Shown: one piece after another, positions 44,249 to 54,169 of the stretch | Position numbering within the stretch: the stretch's first letter is position 1 | Layout: each line of letters begins with the position of its first letter | Origin: Defluviicoccus sp. | GTDB taxonomy: Bacteria; Pseudomonadota; Alphaproteobacteria; MPNO01 | Reading direction: 5' to 3' | Length of the DNA: 63,353 bases | Assembly: GCA_028821395.1 (NCBI GenBank) | Contig: JAPPGP010000040.1 | Span: 1 to 63,353, forward strand | The notes under the pieces: model-generated | Seen by the model: only the letters and a program-made list of their open reading frames with translations | The model's database searches: none | What the model was told of the DNA's origin: nothing | Program-made: the position numbers and the translations under genes

Positions 44249-45769
44249 TTACTCCTGCCGCACGATCCGCCCCTCGATCGCCGGCGCGACGGTGCCGGAT
44301 GCGGCGATGCGCTCGATCACCTGGCCTGCCGTGAGCCCGCCCGAGCGGGCGTCGATCAGCATCTCGGCGCTGCGCAACACGCCATACCCGTCGCCTCCGC
44401 TCGCCAGGAAGTCGACCGTGGCCAGCGTGTAGCTCCTGCGGGGGTCCAGCGGCTCGCCTCCCACCGCCACCCGGGCGATGCGCGCGCCGGCGGGCCGGCG
44501 AAGGTCGAAGGCGAAGGCGATGCCGGAGACCTGCGGAAACCGGCCGGCGGCGCGCTCGACCTGGCTCACGCCGCTCTCCAGGGCCGCCTTCAACTGCGCG
44601 CCGGTCAGGCGGAGCTTTACCGTTCTGTTGCCGAAGGGGAGCTCGGTCAGCACCAGCTTGCGGGTGATCGCGGTGCCGGCGGGGTAGACGGTGTCGCCCC
44701 TTACCCCGCCGCCATTGAGGAGTGCGATGTCGCTCCCCGTCGCCCGCCGCATCGCGTCGGCGACGAAATTGCCGAAAGCGGTCTCGCCCGCGCGCACCGC
44801 GACCCGCCTGGTGTCGAGCGTCGTCCGGGTCTCGCCGATGACCGCCCCGAGGTCCCGGTCGAGCCGGTCCCGGTAGCCCGCGACCCGGGCCGCGACCGCC
44901 GCGTCGCCGGCGAGACCGGCGGTGGACCGCAGGCGCCAGCTCGGAGTCCAGGCGGCGATCTGCGCGCCGGCGCGGTTCTTGCGCCGCTCGATTTCGAGGT
45001 CGAGCACCGCGACGTGATTCCCCTGCGAGCCCGCCTTCATGACCGCCTGCCTTCCGTCGTAGCGGGCGAGCAGCAGATGGTCGTGACCGCCGAGCAGGAT
45101 GTCGATCTCGCGCGATCTGCCCAGCAGCTCCATGTCGCGCGCGACCTCGTCATGAGTGAGCGCGACGACGAGGTCGGCGCCCGCCCGCTTCAGCCCCTTG
45201 GCCAGCGCGACTCCGGTCTCCACGACGGGCGCGAAGGTCACGTCCTCGCCCGGCTTGGAGATTTCCGGCGTGTCGGCGGTCACCAGCCCGAGGACGCCGA
45301 GCCGGAAGCCGTCTTTTTCCAGCATCGCCGTGGCGGGGGCGCCGGGAAACCGTTCCCCCTTGTAGCGCACGTTGCCGGCGAGCCAGGTCATGCGCGACTC
45401 CGACAGCCGCCGGCGCAACACGTCGGTGCCGAAATCGAACTCGTGGTTGCCGACGACGCCGATGTCGAACCCGATGGCGTCGGCGAGCGCGACCATGTGC
45501 GCGCCCTTGTCGATGCCGGACATCAGCGAGGGCGAGATCATGTCGCCGCCGAAGGTGACGATCGCGTGCCCGCCTCGCGCCTCGGCGCGGGCGCGCTCCT
45601 CCGCCACGACCGCGGCGATCCGCGCCGCACCGCCCGCCCCCTTGCGGCCCTCCATCCGGTCCCAGTCGCCGACATGGACGATGGTGAGGGAGAGGGTTTG
45701 AGCGGCCGCGGGCAGGGGTGCCAGGGCGATTGCCGCCGCAAGCGCAAACGCGTTCAGGATGCGGACCAT
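44249..45769 (-). CDS. Periplasmic 5'-nucleotidase / UDP-sugar hydrolase family protein
   Basis: A 506-residue exported protein. The signal peptide is FALAAAIALAPLPAAAQ. The metallophosphatase domain (about 25-290) shows GGDMISPS, GNHEFDFG and GGHDHL. The C-terminal 5'-nucleotidase domain (about 310-490) has GNFVADAMRR, NGGGVRG and FGN. The first metal motif is GDWDR, with Asp where the common DxH motif has His; I believe this variant is common in the alphaproteobacterial subfamily. It would release phosphate from nucleotides or nucleotide sugars in the periplasm. It is divergent from the peptide-transporter operon. Confidence 0.88.
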   Translation of the reverse strand: MVRILNAFALAAAIALAPLPAAAQTLSLTIVHVGDWDRMEGRKGAGGAARIAAVVAEERARAEARGGHAIVTFGGDMISPSLMSGIDKGAHMVALADAIGFDIGVVGNHEFDFGTDVLRRRLSESRMTWLAGNVRYKGERFPGAPATAMLEKDGFRLGVLGLVTADTPEISKPGEDVTFAPVVETGVALAKGLKRAGADLVVALTHDEVARDMELLGRSREIDILLGGHDHLLLARYDGRQAVMKAGSQGNHVAVLDLEIERRKNRAGAQIAAWTPSWRLRSTAGLAGDAAVAARVAGYRDRLDRDLGAVIGETRTTLDTRRVAVRAGETAFGNFVADAMRRATGSDIALLNGGGVRGDTVYPAGTAITRKLVLTELPFGNRTVKLRLTGAQLKAALESGVSQVERAAGRFPQVSGIAFAFDLRRPAGARIARVAVGGEPLDPRRSYTLATVDFLASGGDGYGVLRSAEMLIDARSGGLTAGQVIERIAASGTVAPAIEGRIVRQE

Positions 45770-45927
45770 GTGTACGGGGTTCCCGGGTTGTCGGCGGATC
45801 AGCCTAAGCGGTATCGACGCTGGACGGAACCGCGCCGGGGGCTCACCGGGAACCCGCGTTGACTTCCCGGATGGCCGCCTCGACACTCCGGCCAGCCACC
45901 CGCGAAGTCCACGGGGAGACCTCCACC

Positions 45928-47544
45928 ATGCGAACCACCACGATCCTGGCAGCGCTCGCCCTCGCTTTCGCCGCTGCGACGGCGAACGCCAAGGAGCTCC
46001 GCTTCGCCTTCCAGGGCGATGCGGATTCGATGGACCCCTATACGCTCAACGAGACCTTCACGCTGGGCTTCCTCGGCAACATCTACGAGGGGCTGATCCG
46101 GCGCGGGCCCGACCTCGCCATCGAGCCCGCGCTCGCCGAGCGCTGGGAGATCGTGGCGCCCGACCGCTGGCGCTTCCATTTGCGCCGCGGGGTGAAGTTC
46201 CACGAGGGCGAGGATTTTAGCGCCGACGACGTGCTGTTCTCGGCCGACCGTGTGCGCGCCAAGGGCTCGGATCTCACCACCCGGCTCGCCGGCGTCAAGC
46301 AGGTGGTCAAGATCGACGACTACACGGTCGAGTTCGTGACCGAGACCCCCAACCCCATCCTGCACGTCGAATGGGGCTCGTGGGGCATCATGTCCAAGAG
46401 CTGGTCGGAGAAGCACAACGCCGCGACTCCGGAGGCGATGGCTGACGACCAGGAGAAGTACACCACCCGCCACGCCAACGGCACCGGGCCGTTCCGCCTG
46501 GTCAGCCGGGAGGCCGGGATCCGGGCGGTGGCGGTGCCCAACCCGGGCTGGTGGGACACCGCCAACAGGGAGCACAACCTCACCCGGGTCACCTTCACCC
46601 CGATCGCCTCCGACGCCACCCGCGTGGCGGCGCTGCTCTCGGGCCAGATCGACATGGCCTATCCGATCCCGGTGCAGGACATCAGGCGTGTCGACCGGAA
46701 CGCCGGCACGCGGATGCTCGTGGGGCCGGAGCTCCGCACCATCTTCCTCGGCATGGACCAGTTCCGCGACGAGCTCCTCTACTCCGACGTCAAGGGCAGG
46801 AACCCGTTCAAGGACAAACGCGTGCGCGAGGCGGTCTACCGGGCGATCGACATCGAGGCGATCCGCCGCAAGGTGATGCGCGGCCTCTCCAACCCCTCGG
46901 CCATGATGGTCGGACCCGGCATCAACGGCTTCAGCGCGGACTTCGAGCGCCTCGCCCACGATCCCGCGCGGGCGAAGGCGTTGCTCGCCGAGGCGGGCTA
47001 CGGCGAGGGCTTCGAGGTCGGCATGGACTGCCCCAACGACCGCTACGTCAACGACGAGGCGATCTGCCAGGCGGTCGTCTCGATGCTCGCCAAGGTGGGC
47101 ATCACGGTGAAGCTCAACGCCCAGCCCAAGGCCAAGTACTTCCCCAAGATCCTGGCGCCGAGGCTGGAGACCAGCTTCTACCTGCTGGGCTGGACCCCGG
47201 GCAGCTTCGATTCCTGGAACCCGCTCTACAACCTGCATGGCTGCGCGCGCGTGGGCGCGGGCGCGATCTGGGCCGAGGCGGACCGCAACCGGATCTCCAA
47301 CGGCAAGTTCAACCTCGGCGGCTACTGCAACCCCAGGGTCGACGCGCTCGCCGCGCGCATCCTGTCGGAGACCGACAAGACGGCGCGCGACCGGCTGATC
47401 GCCGAGGCCTGGTCGATGACCATCGCCGACATCGCCCACGTGCCGCTGCACCAGCAGGCGCTCGCCTGGGGCGTGCGGGACGGCGTCACGCTGGCGCAGC
47501 GCCCGGACAACCAGTTCGCCTGGCGGCACGTGCGGATCGAGTAG
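45928..47544 (+). CDS. dppA: Peptide ABC transporter substrate-binding protein (family 5)
   Basis: A 538-residue solute-binding protein with a signal peptide (TILAALALAFAAATANA). Family 5 features: SMDPYTLNETFTLGFLGNIY, the WRFHLRRGVKFHEGEDF segment, and YHD-type C-lobe (FNLGGYCNPRVDAL). It delivers peptides or nickel-like ligands to the two permeases downstream; peptide or opine ligands are most common in this family. The ATG at 45928 follows a GGGGAGACC ribosome site. It is divergent from the nucleotidase with a 158-bp shared promoter region. Confidence 0.9.
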   Translation: MRTTTILAALALAFAAATANAKELRFAFQGDADSMDPYTLNETFTLGFLGNIYEGLIRRGPDLAIEPALAERWEIVAPDRWRFHLRRGVKFHEGEDFSADDVLFSADRVRAKGSDLTTRLAGVKQVVKIDDYTVEFVTETPNPILHVEWGSWGIMSKSWSEKHNAATPEAMADDQEKYTTRHANGTGPFRLVSREAGIRAVAVPNPGWWDTANREHNLTRVTFTPIASDATRVAALLSGQIDMAYPIPVQDIRRVDRNAGTRMLVGPELRTIFLGMDQFRDELLYSDVKGRNPFKDKRVREAVYRAIDIEAIRRKVMRGLSNPSAMMVGPGINGFSADFERLAHDPARAKALLAEAGYGEGFEVGMDCPNDRYVNDEAICQAVVSMLAKVGITVKLNAQPKAKYFPKILAPRLETSFYLLGWTPGSFDSWNPLYNLHGCARVGAGAIWAEADRNRISNGKFNLGGYCNPRVDALAARILSETDKTARDRLIAEAWSMTIADIAHVPLHQQALAWGVRDGVTLAQRPDNQFAWRHVRIE

Positions 47545-47586
47545 GGCGGAGCGCCGGCCCGGCCGCCACGCGCTGAGCGCTCCCTC

Positions 47587-48570
47587 GTGATCGCCCTCGT
47601 CCTGCGCCGGCTGCTGCAATCGGTGGTCGTCATGCTGGCGGTGGCGCTGATCGGCTTCACCCTGTTCCGCTATGTCGGCGATCCCGTGGCCCAGATGGTC
47701 GGGCAGGAGACCTCGCTGGAGGAGCGCGCGGCGCTGCGCGACGAGCTCGGGCTCAACGATCCGGTCGTCCTCCAGTTCGCCCGCTATGTCGGCGACATCG
47801 CCCGGGGACGGTTCGGCATCTCCTATGCCATCGACCGCCCGGTCGCCGAGCTGATCGCCGAACGCCTGCCGGCGACGCTCGAGCTCAGCCTCGTCGCCGC
47901 GCTCTACGCGCTGCTGGTCGGCATCCCGATGGGGGTGTACACCGCGCTCCACCCCGCCCGGCTGCTGTCGAAGGCGTTTCTCGCCGTCTCGCTGGTCGGC
48001 ATATCGCTCCCCACATTCTTCATCGGCATCCTGCTGATCCTGGTCTTCGGGGTCTGGCTCGGCCTGCTTCCCACCTTCGGGCGGGGCGGGGTGGTCGATC
48101 TCGGCTGGTGGAGCACGGGCCTGCTGACCGCGAGCGGCTGGAAGTCGATCCTGATGCCGGCCTTCACGCTGGGCATGTTCCAGCTCACCTTGATCATGCG
48201 GCTGGTGCGGTCCGAGATGCTGGAGGTGCTGCGCACCGACTACATCAAGTTCGCCCGCGCCCGCGGGCTCACCGACCGGGCGGTCAATTTCGGCCACGCG
48301 CTGAAGAACACCCTGGTGCCGGTGATCACCGTCACGGGGCTTCAGCTCGGCTCGATCATCGCCTTCGCCATCATCACTGAGACCGTGTTCCAGTGGCCCG
48401 GCATGGGACTCCTGTTCCTGCAGGCGATCCAGTTCGCCGACATACCCGTCATGGCGAGCTACCTGGTGCTGATCGCGCTGTTCTTCGTGCTGATCAACCT
48501 GGCCGTGGACATCCTCTACCACGTGGTCGACCCCAGGCTCCGCATCGACCGCGGCACCGGGGCGGGCTAA
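47587..48570 (+). CDS. dppB: Peptide ABC transporter permease DppB-like
   Basis: A 327-residue permease with six transmembrane helices and the binding-protein-dependent transport signature in KFARARGLTDRAVNFGHALKN. It starts with GTG at 47587, 42 bp after the binding protein. The DppB-type N-terminal region (AQMVGQETSLEERAALRDEL) is present. Confidence 0.92.
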   Translation: MIALVLRRLLQSVVVMLAVALIGFTLFRYVGDPVAQMVGQETSLEERAALRDELGLNDPVVLQFARYVGDIARGRFGISYAIDRPVAELIAERLPATLELSLVAALYALLVGIPMGVYTALHPARLLSKAFLAVSLVGISLPTFFIGILLILVFGVWLGLLPTFGRGGVVDLGWWSTGLLTASGWKSILMPAFTLGMFQLTLIMRLVRSEMLEVLRTDYIKFARARGLTDRAVNFGHALKNTLVPVITVTGLQLGSIIAFAIITETVFQWPGMGLLFLQAIQFADIPVMASYLVLIALFFVLINLAVDILYHVVDPRLRIDRGTGAG

Positions 48571-48573
48571 GCG

Positions 48574-49521
48574 GTGACCGCCCTGGCTCGCATCGGGCAG
48601 GCGGCTGCGCGGCTGCGCGACCACGATCTGTGGCACGACTTCACCGCGTCGAAGATCACAATCGGCGCGGCGGCGGTCACCGCGGCGATCGTGCTGGCGG
48701 CGCTGTTCGCGCCCTGGATCACGCCGCAGAACCCGTTCGACCCGGCCGAGCTCGACCTCTTGGACGCCTTCACCCCGCCGGTGTGGGCGGAAGGCGGCGA
48801 CTGGCGCTTCGTGCTCGGCACCGACGACCAGGGGCGCGACCTCTACTCGGCGATGCTCTACGGCGCCCGCATCTCGCTGCTGGTCGGCTTCGCATCGGTG
48901 CTGCTGGCGGCCTTCATCGGCGTCACGCTGGGGCTCGTCGCGGGCTATGCCGGCGGCGCGCTGGACGCCGCGATCATGCGCGTCGCCGACGTGCAGATCA
49001 GCTTCCCGGCGATCCTGGTCGCGCTGCTGATCGACGGCGTGCTGCGCGGCATCCTGCCCCGCGAGCGCCACGACGAGCTCGCGCTCTACGTCCTTGTCTT
49101 CGCCATCGGCGCCTCGGGCTGGGTGCAGTTCGCGCGCACGGTGCGCGGCTCCACCCTGGTCGAGAAGAACAAGGAATACGTCCAGGCCGCGCGGGTCATC
49201 GGGGTGGGCTCCGGCGCCATCATGCTGCGCCACATCCTGCCCAACGCGATGGGCCCGGTGCTGGTGATCGCGACCATCGGGCTTGCCGTCGCCATACTGA
49301 CCGAGGCCACTCTCTCCTTCCTCGGCGTCGGCGTGCCGCCGACGGAGCCCTCGCTCGGCACGCTGATCGACATCGGCCAGGACTTCCTGTTCTCCGGCGA
49401 GTGGTGGATCGTGGTCTTCCCGGGCGTGCTGCTGGCGGCGCTGATCCTCGCCGTCAACCTGCTCGGCGACTGGCTGCGCGATGCGTTCAACCCGAAGCTC
49501 CGCCGGGGCGTGGCGCAATGA
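48574..49521 (+). CDS. dppC: Peptide ABC transporter permease DppC-like
   Basis: A 315-residue permease. The DppC N-terminal helix is ITIGAAAVTAAIVLAALFAP, the conserved LGTDDQGRDLYSAMLYGAR precedes the core, and the EAA loop is in QAARVIGVGSGAIMLRHILP. It starts with GTG at 48574, 3 bp after DppB, and overlaps the next ATPase by 4 bp. Confidence 0.92.
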   Translation: MTALARIGQAAARLRDHDLWHDFTASKITIGAAAVTAAIVLAALFAPWITPQNPFDPAELDLLDAFTPPVWAEGGDWRFVLGTDDQGRDLYSAMLYGARISLLVGFASVLLAAFIGVTLGLVAGYAGGALDAAIMRVADVQISFPAILVALLIDGVLRGILPRERHDELALYVLVFAIGASGWVQFARTVRGSTLVEKNKEYVQAARVIGVGSGAIMLRHILPNAMGPVLVIATIGLAVAILTEATLSFLGVGVPPTEPSLGTLIDIGQDFLFSGEWWIVVFPGVLLAALILAVNLLGDWLRDAFNPKLRRGVAQ

Positions 49522-50507
49522 GCCCGAAGCTGCTCGAGGTCGACGGTCTCAGGGTGGAGTTCCCGACCCGAAGGGGCACGCTGGTCGCCGTCGACGGCGT
49601 GTCGTTTGCCATCGCGCGCGGCGAGGTGCTCGGCATGGTCGGGGAGTCGGGCGCCGGCAAGTCGCTCACCGGCAACGCGATCATCGGCCTCCTGGAGCCG
49701 CCCGGGCGCATCGCCGCGGGCTCGGTCCGTCTCGCCGGGGAGCGCATCGACGGCCTGCCCCCCGACGAGATCCGGCGCATCCGAGGACGGCGCATCGGGG
49801 CGATCTTCCAGGACCCGCTGACCAGCCTCAACCCGCTCTACACGGTGGGCGAACAGCTCGTCGAGACCATCCTCACCCATCTCGACATCGGCGTCCGCGC
49901 GGCCCGGCGCCGCGCCCTGGAGCTGCTGGGCGAGGTCGGCATCCCGGCGGCGGCGGAGCGCATCGACCACTACCCGCACCAGTTCTCCGGCGGCATGCGC
50001 CAGCGCGTGGTGATCGCGCTCGCGCTCTCGGCCGAGCCCGAGCTGATCATAGCCGACGAGCCGACCACGGCGCTGGATGTGTCGATCCAGGCGCAGATCA
50101 TCCGCCTGCTCAGAGGGCTCAGCGCCGAGCGCGGCGCGTCGGTGCTGCTGATCACCCACGACATGGGGGTGATCGCCGAGACCGCCGACCGGGTCGCGGT
50201 GATGTATGCCGGGCGGATCGCCGAGATCGGCCCGGTGCGCAGGGTGCTCGAATCGCCGCTCCACCCCTATACCGAGGGGCTGATGGCGGCGATCCCGGCG
50301 GTCGGACGCGACGTCGACAGCCTGGCGCAGATCGCGGGCGCGATGCCGCGGCTGCACGAGATCCCCGCCGGCTGCGCCTTCCACCCGCGCTGCCCGAAGG
50401 CGGTGGCGGGGTGCGACCGAGACCGGCCCGAGCTCGCGCCGATGGCCGAATCGGAGGTTGCCTGCCGGCTCTATTGCCCGGAACCGGCGGAGGCGGCGCA
50501 TGGCTGA
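49518..50507 (+). CDS. dppD: Peptide ABC transporter ATP-binding protein DppD-like
   Basis: A 329-residue ATPase: Walker A GESGAGKS, Q-loop in AIFQDPLTSLNP, signature FSGGMRQRV, Walker B LIIADEPTTALDV. The C-terminal oligopeptide-transporter domain carries CAFHPRCPKAVAGC, which in this family can hold an iron-sulfur cluster. It overlaps its neighbours on both sides, so production of both ATPases is coupled. Confidence 0.92.
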   Translation: MSPKLLEVDGLRVEFPTRRGTLVAVDGVSFAIARGEVLGMVGESGAGKSLTGNAIIGLLEPPGRIAAGSVRLAGERIDGLPPDEIRRIRGRRIGAIFQDPLTSLNPLYTVGEQLVETILTHLDIGVRAARRRALELLGEVGIPAAAERIDHYPHQFSGGMRQRVVIALALSAEPELIIADEPTTALDVSIQAQIIRLLRGLSAERGASVLLITHDMGVIAETADRVAVMYAGRIAEIGPVRRVLESPLHPYTEGLMAAIPAVGRDVDSLAQIAGAMPRLHEIPAGCAFHPRCPKAVAGCDRDRPELAPMAESEVACRLYCPEPAEAAHG

Positions 50508-51483
50508 GCCCCCGCTGGTCGAGATCGCCGGGCTCAAGCGCCATTTCGACGTGTCGGCGCCCTGGCTCAACCGCGCCGTCGAGGGCGGCGGGCGGCGCAT
50601 CGTGAAGGCGGCCGACGGGGTCGATTTCACGATCCGGCGCGGCGAGACCTTCGCTCTGGTGGGCGAGTCGGGCTGCGGCAAGTCGACCGTGGCCCGGCTG
50701 ATCGTCGGCCTGCACGCGCCGGGCGCGGGCTCGATCCGCTATGCCGGCGCCGAGCTCGGCCCGGCATCGCCGGCGCGGCGGCGCATGCAGATGATCTTCC
50801 AGGACCCCTACGCCTCGCTCAACCCGCGCTGGCGGGTGCGCGACATCGTGGCCGAGCCGATCCGCCACAACCGGCTGCTGCCCGGCCGCGCGGCCGTGGA
50901 GGAGCGGGTGGCCGGGCTGCTGACCCGCGTGGGCCTCTCGCCCGTCGACGGCGAGAAATACCCGCACGAATTCTCCGGCGGGCAGCGCCAGCGCATCTCG
51001 ATCGCCCGGGCGCTGGCCGGCGAGCCGGAGTTCATCGTCTGCGACGAGCCCACCTCGGCGCTCGACGTCTCGGTGCAGGCGCAGATCCTCAACCTGATGA
51101 AGGCGCTGCAGCGCGCGCTCGGGCTCACCTATCTGTTGATCTCGCACGACCTCGCGGTGGTCTATCACGTCTCGTCGCGGGTCGCGGTGATGTATCTCGG
51201 GCGGATCTGCGAGCTCGCCGACACCGCGACCCTGTTCGACCGTCCGCGCCACCCCTACACCCGGCTGCTGCTCGACACCATCCCGGACCTCTCGATGAGC
51301 GGGCGGGAGCGAGAGCCCGTCGCGGGCGAGGTGCCGAGCCCGATCGACCCGCCCCCGGGCTGCGCCTTCCACCCGCGCTGCCCGCACGCGCAGGACCGCT
51401 GCCGCCTGGAACGCCCGGAGATCAGGCCCGCCGGCGGCGCCGGGGTCGCCTGCCACGCGGTGGAAGAGGGGCGGATCGCCTGA
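50500..51483 (+). CDS. dppF: Peptide ABC transporter ATP-binding protein DppF-like
   Basis: A 327-residue ATPase: Walker A GESGCGKST, Q-loop MIFQDPYASLNPR, signature FSGGQRQRI, Walker B FIVCDEPTSALDV, and C-terminal CAFHPRCPHAQDRC. It starts 8 bp inside the end of dppD. It completes a five-gene peptide importer. The enzyme gene at 51566 follows on the same strand, 82 bp on. Confidence 0.92.
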   Translation: MAEPPLVEIAGLKRHFDVSAPWLNRAVEGGGRRIVKAADGVDFTIRRGETFALVGESGCGKSTVARLIVGLHAPGAGSIRYAGAELGPASPARRRMQMIFQDPYASLNPRWRVRDIVAEPIRHNRLLPGRAAVEERVAGLLTRVGLSPVDGEKYPHEFSGGQRQRISIARALAGEPEFIVCDEPTSALDVSVQAQILNLMKALQRALGLTYLLISHDLAVVYHVSSRVAVMYLGRICELADTATLFDRPRHPYTRLLLDTIPDLSMSGREREPVAGEVPSPIDPPPGCAFHPRCPHAQDRCRLERPEIRPAGGAGVACHAVEEGRIA

Positions 51484-51565
51484 GCCCGACACAAGGCGGA
51501 AGCTGGGCCGCGCCGATGCCCGGCGCTACGATGGGGGCGCCATCGGCCGGGGACGCGAGGACACG

Positions 51566-52639
51566 ATGCCCGACGACAAGCCGCCGGAGACCGCCGGAGA
51601 CACCCTCGCCGGGTTTCCGTACTACGAAGAGGGCAAGGTTCCGCAGTACCACAAGTACCATGCCGAGGTGTCCTATCTCGACGAGCTGGAGCTGATCTGG
51701 GGCAAGAGATGGGGCGCCCAGGGCATCGGCCGGCTGCGCGAAGTGGCTATGATCAAGCCGACCGAGACCGAGGTGAAGAAGCTCTACGAGCAGGCGTCCT
51801 CCTTCTTCGTGTTCAACGGGATCACCCCCGACCTCGGCCTGATGCAGGAGCAGCACCACGCGCTCGCCGAGACCTATCGCGGCCTCGGGATCGAGGTGCA
51901 TTACGCGAGCTGGGCGGAGGACCCGCCGCGCTCGGCCTACGGCCCGCTCAAGCGCAGCATCTCGGCGGCGGCCGGCTTCGTGATCAACGGCGGGGCGATC
52001 ATCCCGCGCGAGGCGACGCCCTACTGGCGCGGCCGCTCGCGCTACGTGTCGAAGTTCCTGATGAGCATCGACTGCCCGATCCTCTACACCGTCCACGGCA
52101 AGGGGGTGTGCGAGATCGGCGCGGCGACCCGGATGAGCGACGACTTCATCGTTCTCATGGCCTCGACCGACGCCAACCGGGAGGGCATCGACCAGGTCGT
52201 GCCGATCCTGCGGGGCGCCGGCTACCGGGAGGTCCATATCGCGCACAGCCCGGGCCCGCTGCACGACTACCACGAGGACGTGCCGGGCTGGATGCACTCC
52301 GACATGTGGATCGCGCCGCTCGACCGCCGCCTCGCGCTGATCTACCCGCCCTGGTGCGACTACGGCACCATCCGCCGGCTGCACGAGATCGGCTACGAGC
52401 TCATCGAGTGCCCGGCGGACGAGATCGACAAATACCCGGCCAACGCGATCACGGTCGAGCCGCGCAAGCTGATCATGAACGGCTCGGCGGTGAAGACCCG
52501 CGCCCTGCTGGAACGCCGCGGGGTCGAGGTGATCCCCGTCGAATACGACGAGGTGCACAAATACGGCGGCGGCATTCGCTGCAACACGATGCAGCTGATC
52601 CGCGACCCGGGCCCCCGCACCTTCGGCGAGGAAGGGTGA
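51566..52639 (+). CDS. Arginine-deiminase-fold enzyme (amidinotransferase / dimethylargininase-like)
   Basis: A 357-residue protein of the guanidine-group-modifying superfamily. The catalytic cysteine is C339 in GGIRCNTMQL and the catalytic histidine is probably H244 in GWMHSDM, in the expected order (His, then Cys near the end). The substrate-binding acidic residues would lie in the NGGAIIPRE loop. Members hydrolyse or transfer the guanidine group of arginine-like compounds. It lies just after the peptide importer, so the imported substrate may contain a guanidine group; this is an inference. The start at MPDDKPP follows a GGACGCGAGG stretch. Confidence 0.8.
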   Translation: MPDDKPPETAGDTLAGFPYYEEGKVPQYHKYHAEVSYLDELELIWGKRWGAQGIGRLREVAMIKPTETEVKKLYEQASSFFVFNGITPDLGLMQEQHHALAETYRGLGIEVHYASWAEDPPRSAYGPLKRSISAAAGFVINGGAIIPREATPYWRGRSRYVSKFLMSIDCPILYTVHGKGVCEIGAATRMSDDFIVLMASTDANREGIDQVVPILRGAGYREVHIAHSPGPLHDYHEDVPGWMHSDMWIAPLDRRLALIYPPWCDYGTIRRLHEIGYELIECPADEIDKYPANAITVEPRKLIMNGSAVKTRALLERRGVEVIPVEYDEVHKYGGGIRCNTMQLIRDPGPRTFGEEG

Positions 52640-52689
52640 GACCGGCGCCGGTTATCGAGTGGAGGCGATACCACCTATCAAAAGCCGCC

Positions 52690-54120
52690 TCACCCGCCGA
52701 ACAGGTCGCCGAACTTGGCCGTCACCCGGGCTTCGAGCTCCGCGCTGTTGCGCACCACGGCGGGGAAGTCCTCGCCCCGGGCGAACGGCCGGCAGGCATC
52801 GACCACCACCCGGGCGTTGCGCCGGTCGTCGTGGCTGTAGCACATCGGGTCGAGATGGGTGCTCCAGCCGCCGCGGATCACCTCGATCCCCTCGCGCGGA
52901 TCGCAGCGCGTGCACATCGCCCACAGCACGTCGTTCATGTTGGCCGGGTCGATGTCGTCGTCGACCACCACCACCCAGCGATTGGCGTAGGCGCCGGCAT
53001 GGCATTGCGAGGCGATCATGCCGGCCTGCTTCGAGTGGCCTCCGTACATCTGCCGGATCGAGACGGTGAGCCACATCCGGCTCCCCCCCGCCTCGTGCGC
53101 CCACACCCCCTTGACCTCGGGCACGCCGGCCGCCTCGAGCTGGTTCCACACCGCGCCGCAGCGATAGGTGCCGCGGTAGAACGTGTCGTCGTTGGGCGGC
53201 ACGCCCGGGATCGCGCCCAAGAGGATCGGCTCGTCGCGGTGCATGAAGGTCTCGATTCGGATGGCGGGCTCGGGGTGCATGTCGCCCGCGTAGTAGCCTG
53301 CCCACTCGCCGAACGGCCCCTCGTCGACCAGGTCGTCGCGCGCCACGTACCCCTCGAAGGCGATCTCGGCATTGGCCGGGACGGGAAGCCCGGTCCTCGG
53401 CATGTTGATGATCTGCACCCCCTCGCCCAGCAGCCCGCCGGCGCAGTCGTACTCGTTCGCGCCGTGCGGCATCTCCAGCCCGGCGACCATGAACAGCGCC
53501 GGGTGCATGCCGGCGACCACGGCGACGGGGCAGCGCTCGCCGCGGTCGAAATACTTGTTCATGATCATGTTGCCGTGCTTGCCCCTGGACACCATGACCG
53601 AGGCGGTCCTGGGGTCGTGCGCCTGGACGCGGTAGGCGCCGTAATTGACCCAGCCCGAATCCGGGTCCTTCATCACCACCATGCAGGCGGTGCCGATATA
53701 GTAGCCGCCGTCGCGCTCGTGCCAGCGCGGCGAGGGGATTGTGGTGATGTCGATGTCGCCGCCCTCGAACACGTTCTCGTTGAGCGGCCCGCCATTGACC
53801 TCGACGGGGGTGTGCACCGGCTGGTCGCGCATGTAGTCGCGCCAGCGATTGACCAGCGCCACCTCGGGGGTGTCGATGGGGAGGCCGAGGGCGAGGTTGA
53901 TGCGCGGCACCGAGGTCAGGATGTTGGCGAGCACCCGGTGGCCCTTCGGGTAGCCCGGCACCTCGTCGAACATCACCGCCGGGTTGGTCATCTTGCGCAT
54001 CGCGATGTCGACGATGCCGCCGATCTCCTCCTCGCGGTCGGCGCCGGTCACGGTCTCCAGCTGGCCCGCCGCGTCGAGCTCCGCCACCCAGTCGCGCAAG
54101 TCCTTGTTCGCCACGCGCAT
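52690..54120 (-). CDS. UbiD-family prenylated-flavin decarboxylase
   Basis: A 476-residue decarboxylase needing prenylated FMN (made by a UbiX-type enzyme not found in this window). The catalytic triad Arg-Glu-Glu is visible as R164 (NYGAYRVQ), E267 and E272 (DEGPFGEWAG), with the same five-residue spacing as in characterised members. Family segments GGDIDITTIPSPRWHERDGG and the cofactor-loop SRGKHGNMIMN are present. It would remove CO2 from an aromatic or unsaturated acid. It is convergent with the arginine-deiminase-fold gene, 50 bp apart. The ATG at 54120 gives MRVANKDLRD. Confidence 0.9.
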   Translation of the reverse strand: MRVANKDLRDWVAELDAAGQLETVTGADREEEIGGIVDIAMRKMTNPAVMFDEVPGYPKGHRVLANILTSVPRINLALGLPIDTPEVALVNRWRDYMRDQPVHTPVEVNGGPLNENVFEGGDIDITTIPSPRWHERDGGYYIGTACMVVMKDPDSGWVNYGAYRVQAHDPRTASVMVSRGKHGNMIMNKYFDRGERCPVAVVAGMHPALFMVAGLEMPHGANEYDCAGGLLGEGVQIINMPRTGLPVPANAEIAFEGYVARDDLVDEGPFGEWAGYYAGDMHPEPAIRIETFMHRDEPILLGAIPGVPPNDDTFYRGTYRCGAVWNQLEAAGVPEVKGVWAHEAGGSRMWLTVSIRQMYGGHSKQAGMIASQCHAGAYANRWVVVVDDDIDPANMNDVLWAMCTRCDPREGIEVIRGGWSTHLDPMCYSHDDRRNARVVVDACRPFARGEDFPAVVRNSAELEARVTAKFGDLFGG

Positions 54121-54169
54121 CCCTCCCGCATGTTTGCCGAGGCCATCATAGGGCCCGGGCCGGACGGCG

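Noticed and set aside
45799..49518. A very long minus-strand open frame across the peptide-transporter genes
   Set aside because: It is a GC-driven shadow of the dpp genes on the plus strand. It has no domain or motif and overlaps well-supported genes.
52641..52652. A palindrome (ACCGGCGCCGGT) as a bidirectional terminator between convergent genes
   Set aside because: The palindrome is short, has no loop to form a good hairpin, and lacks T tracts on either side.
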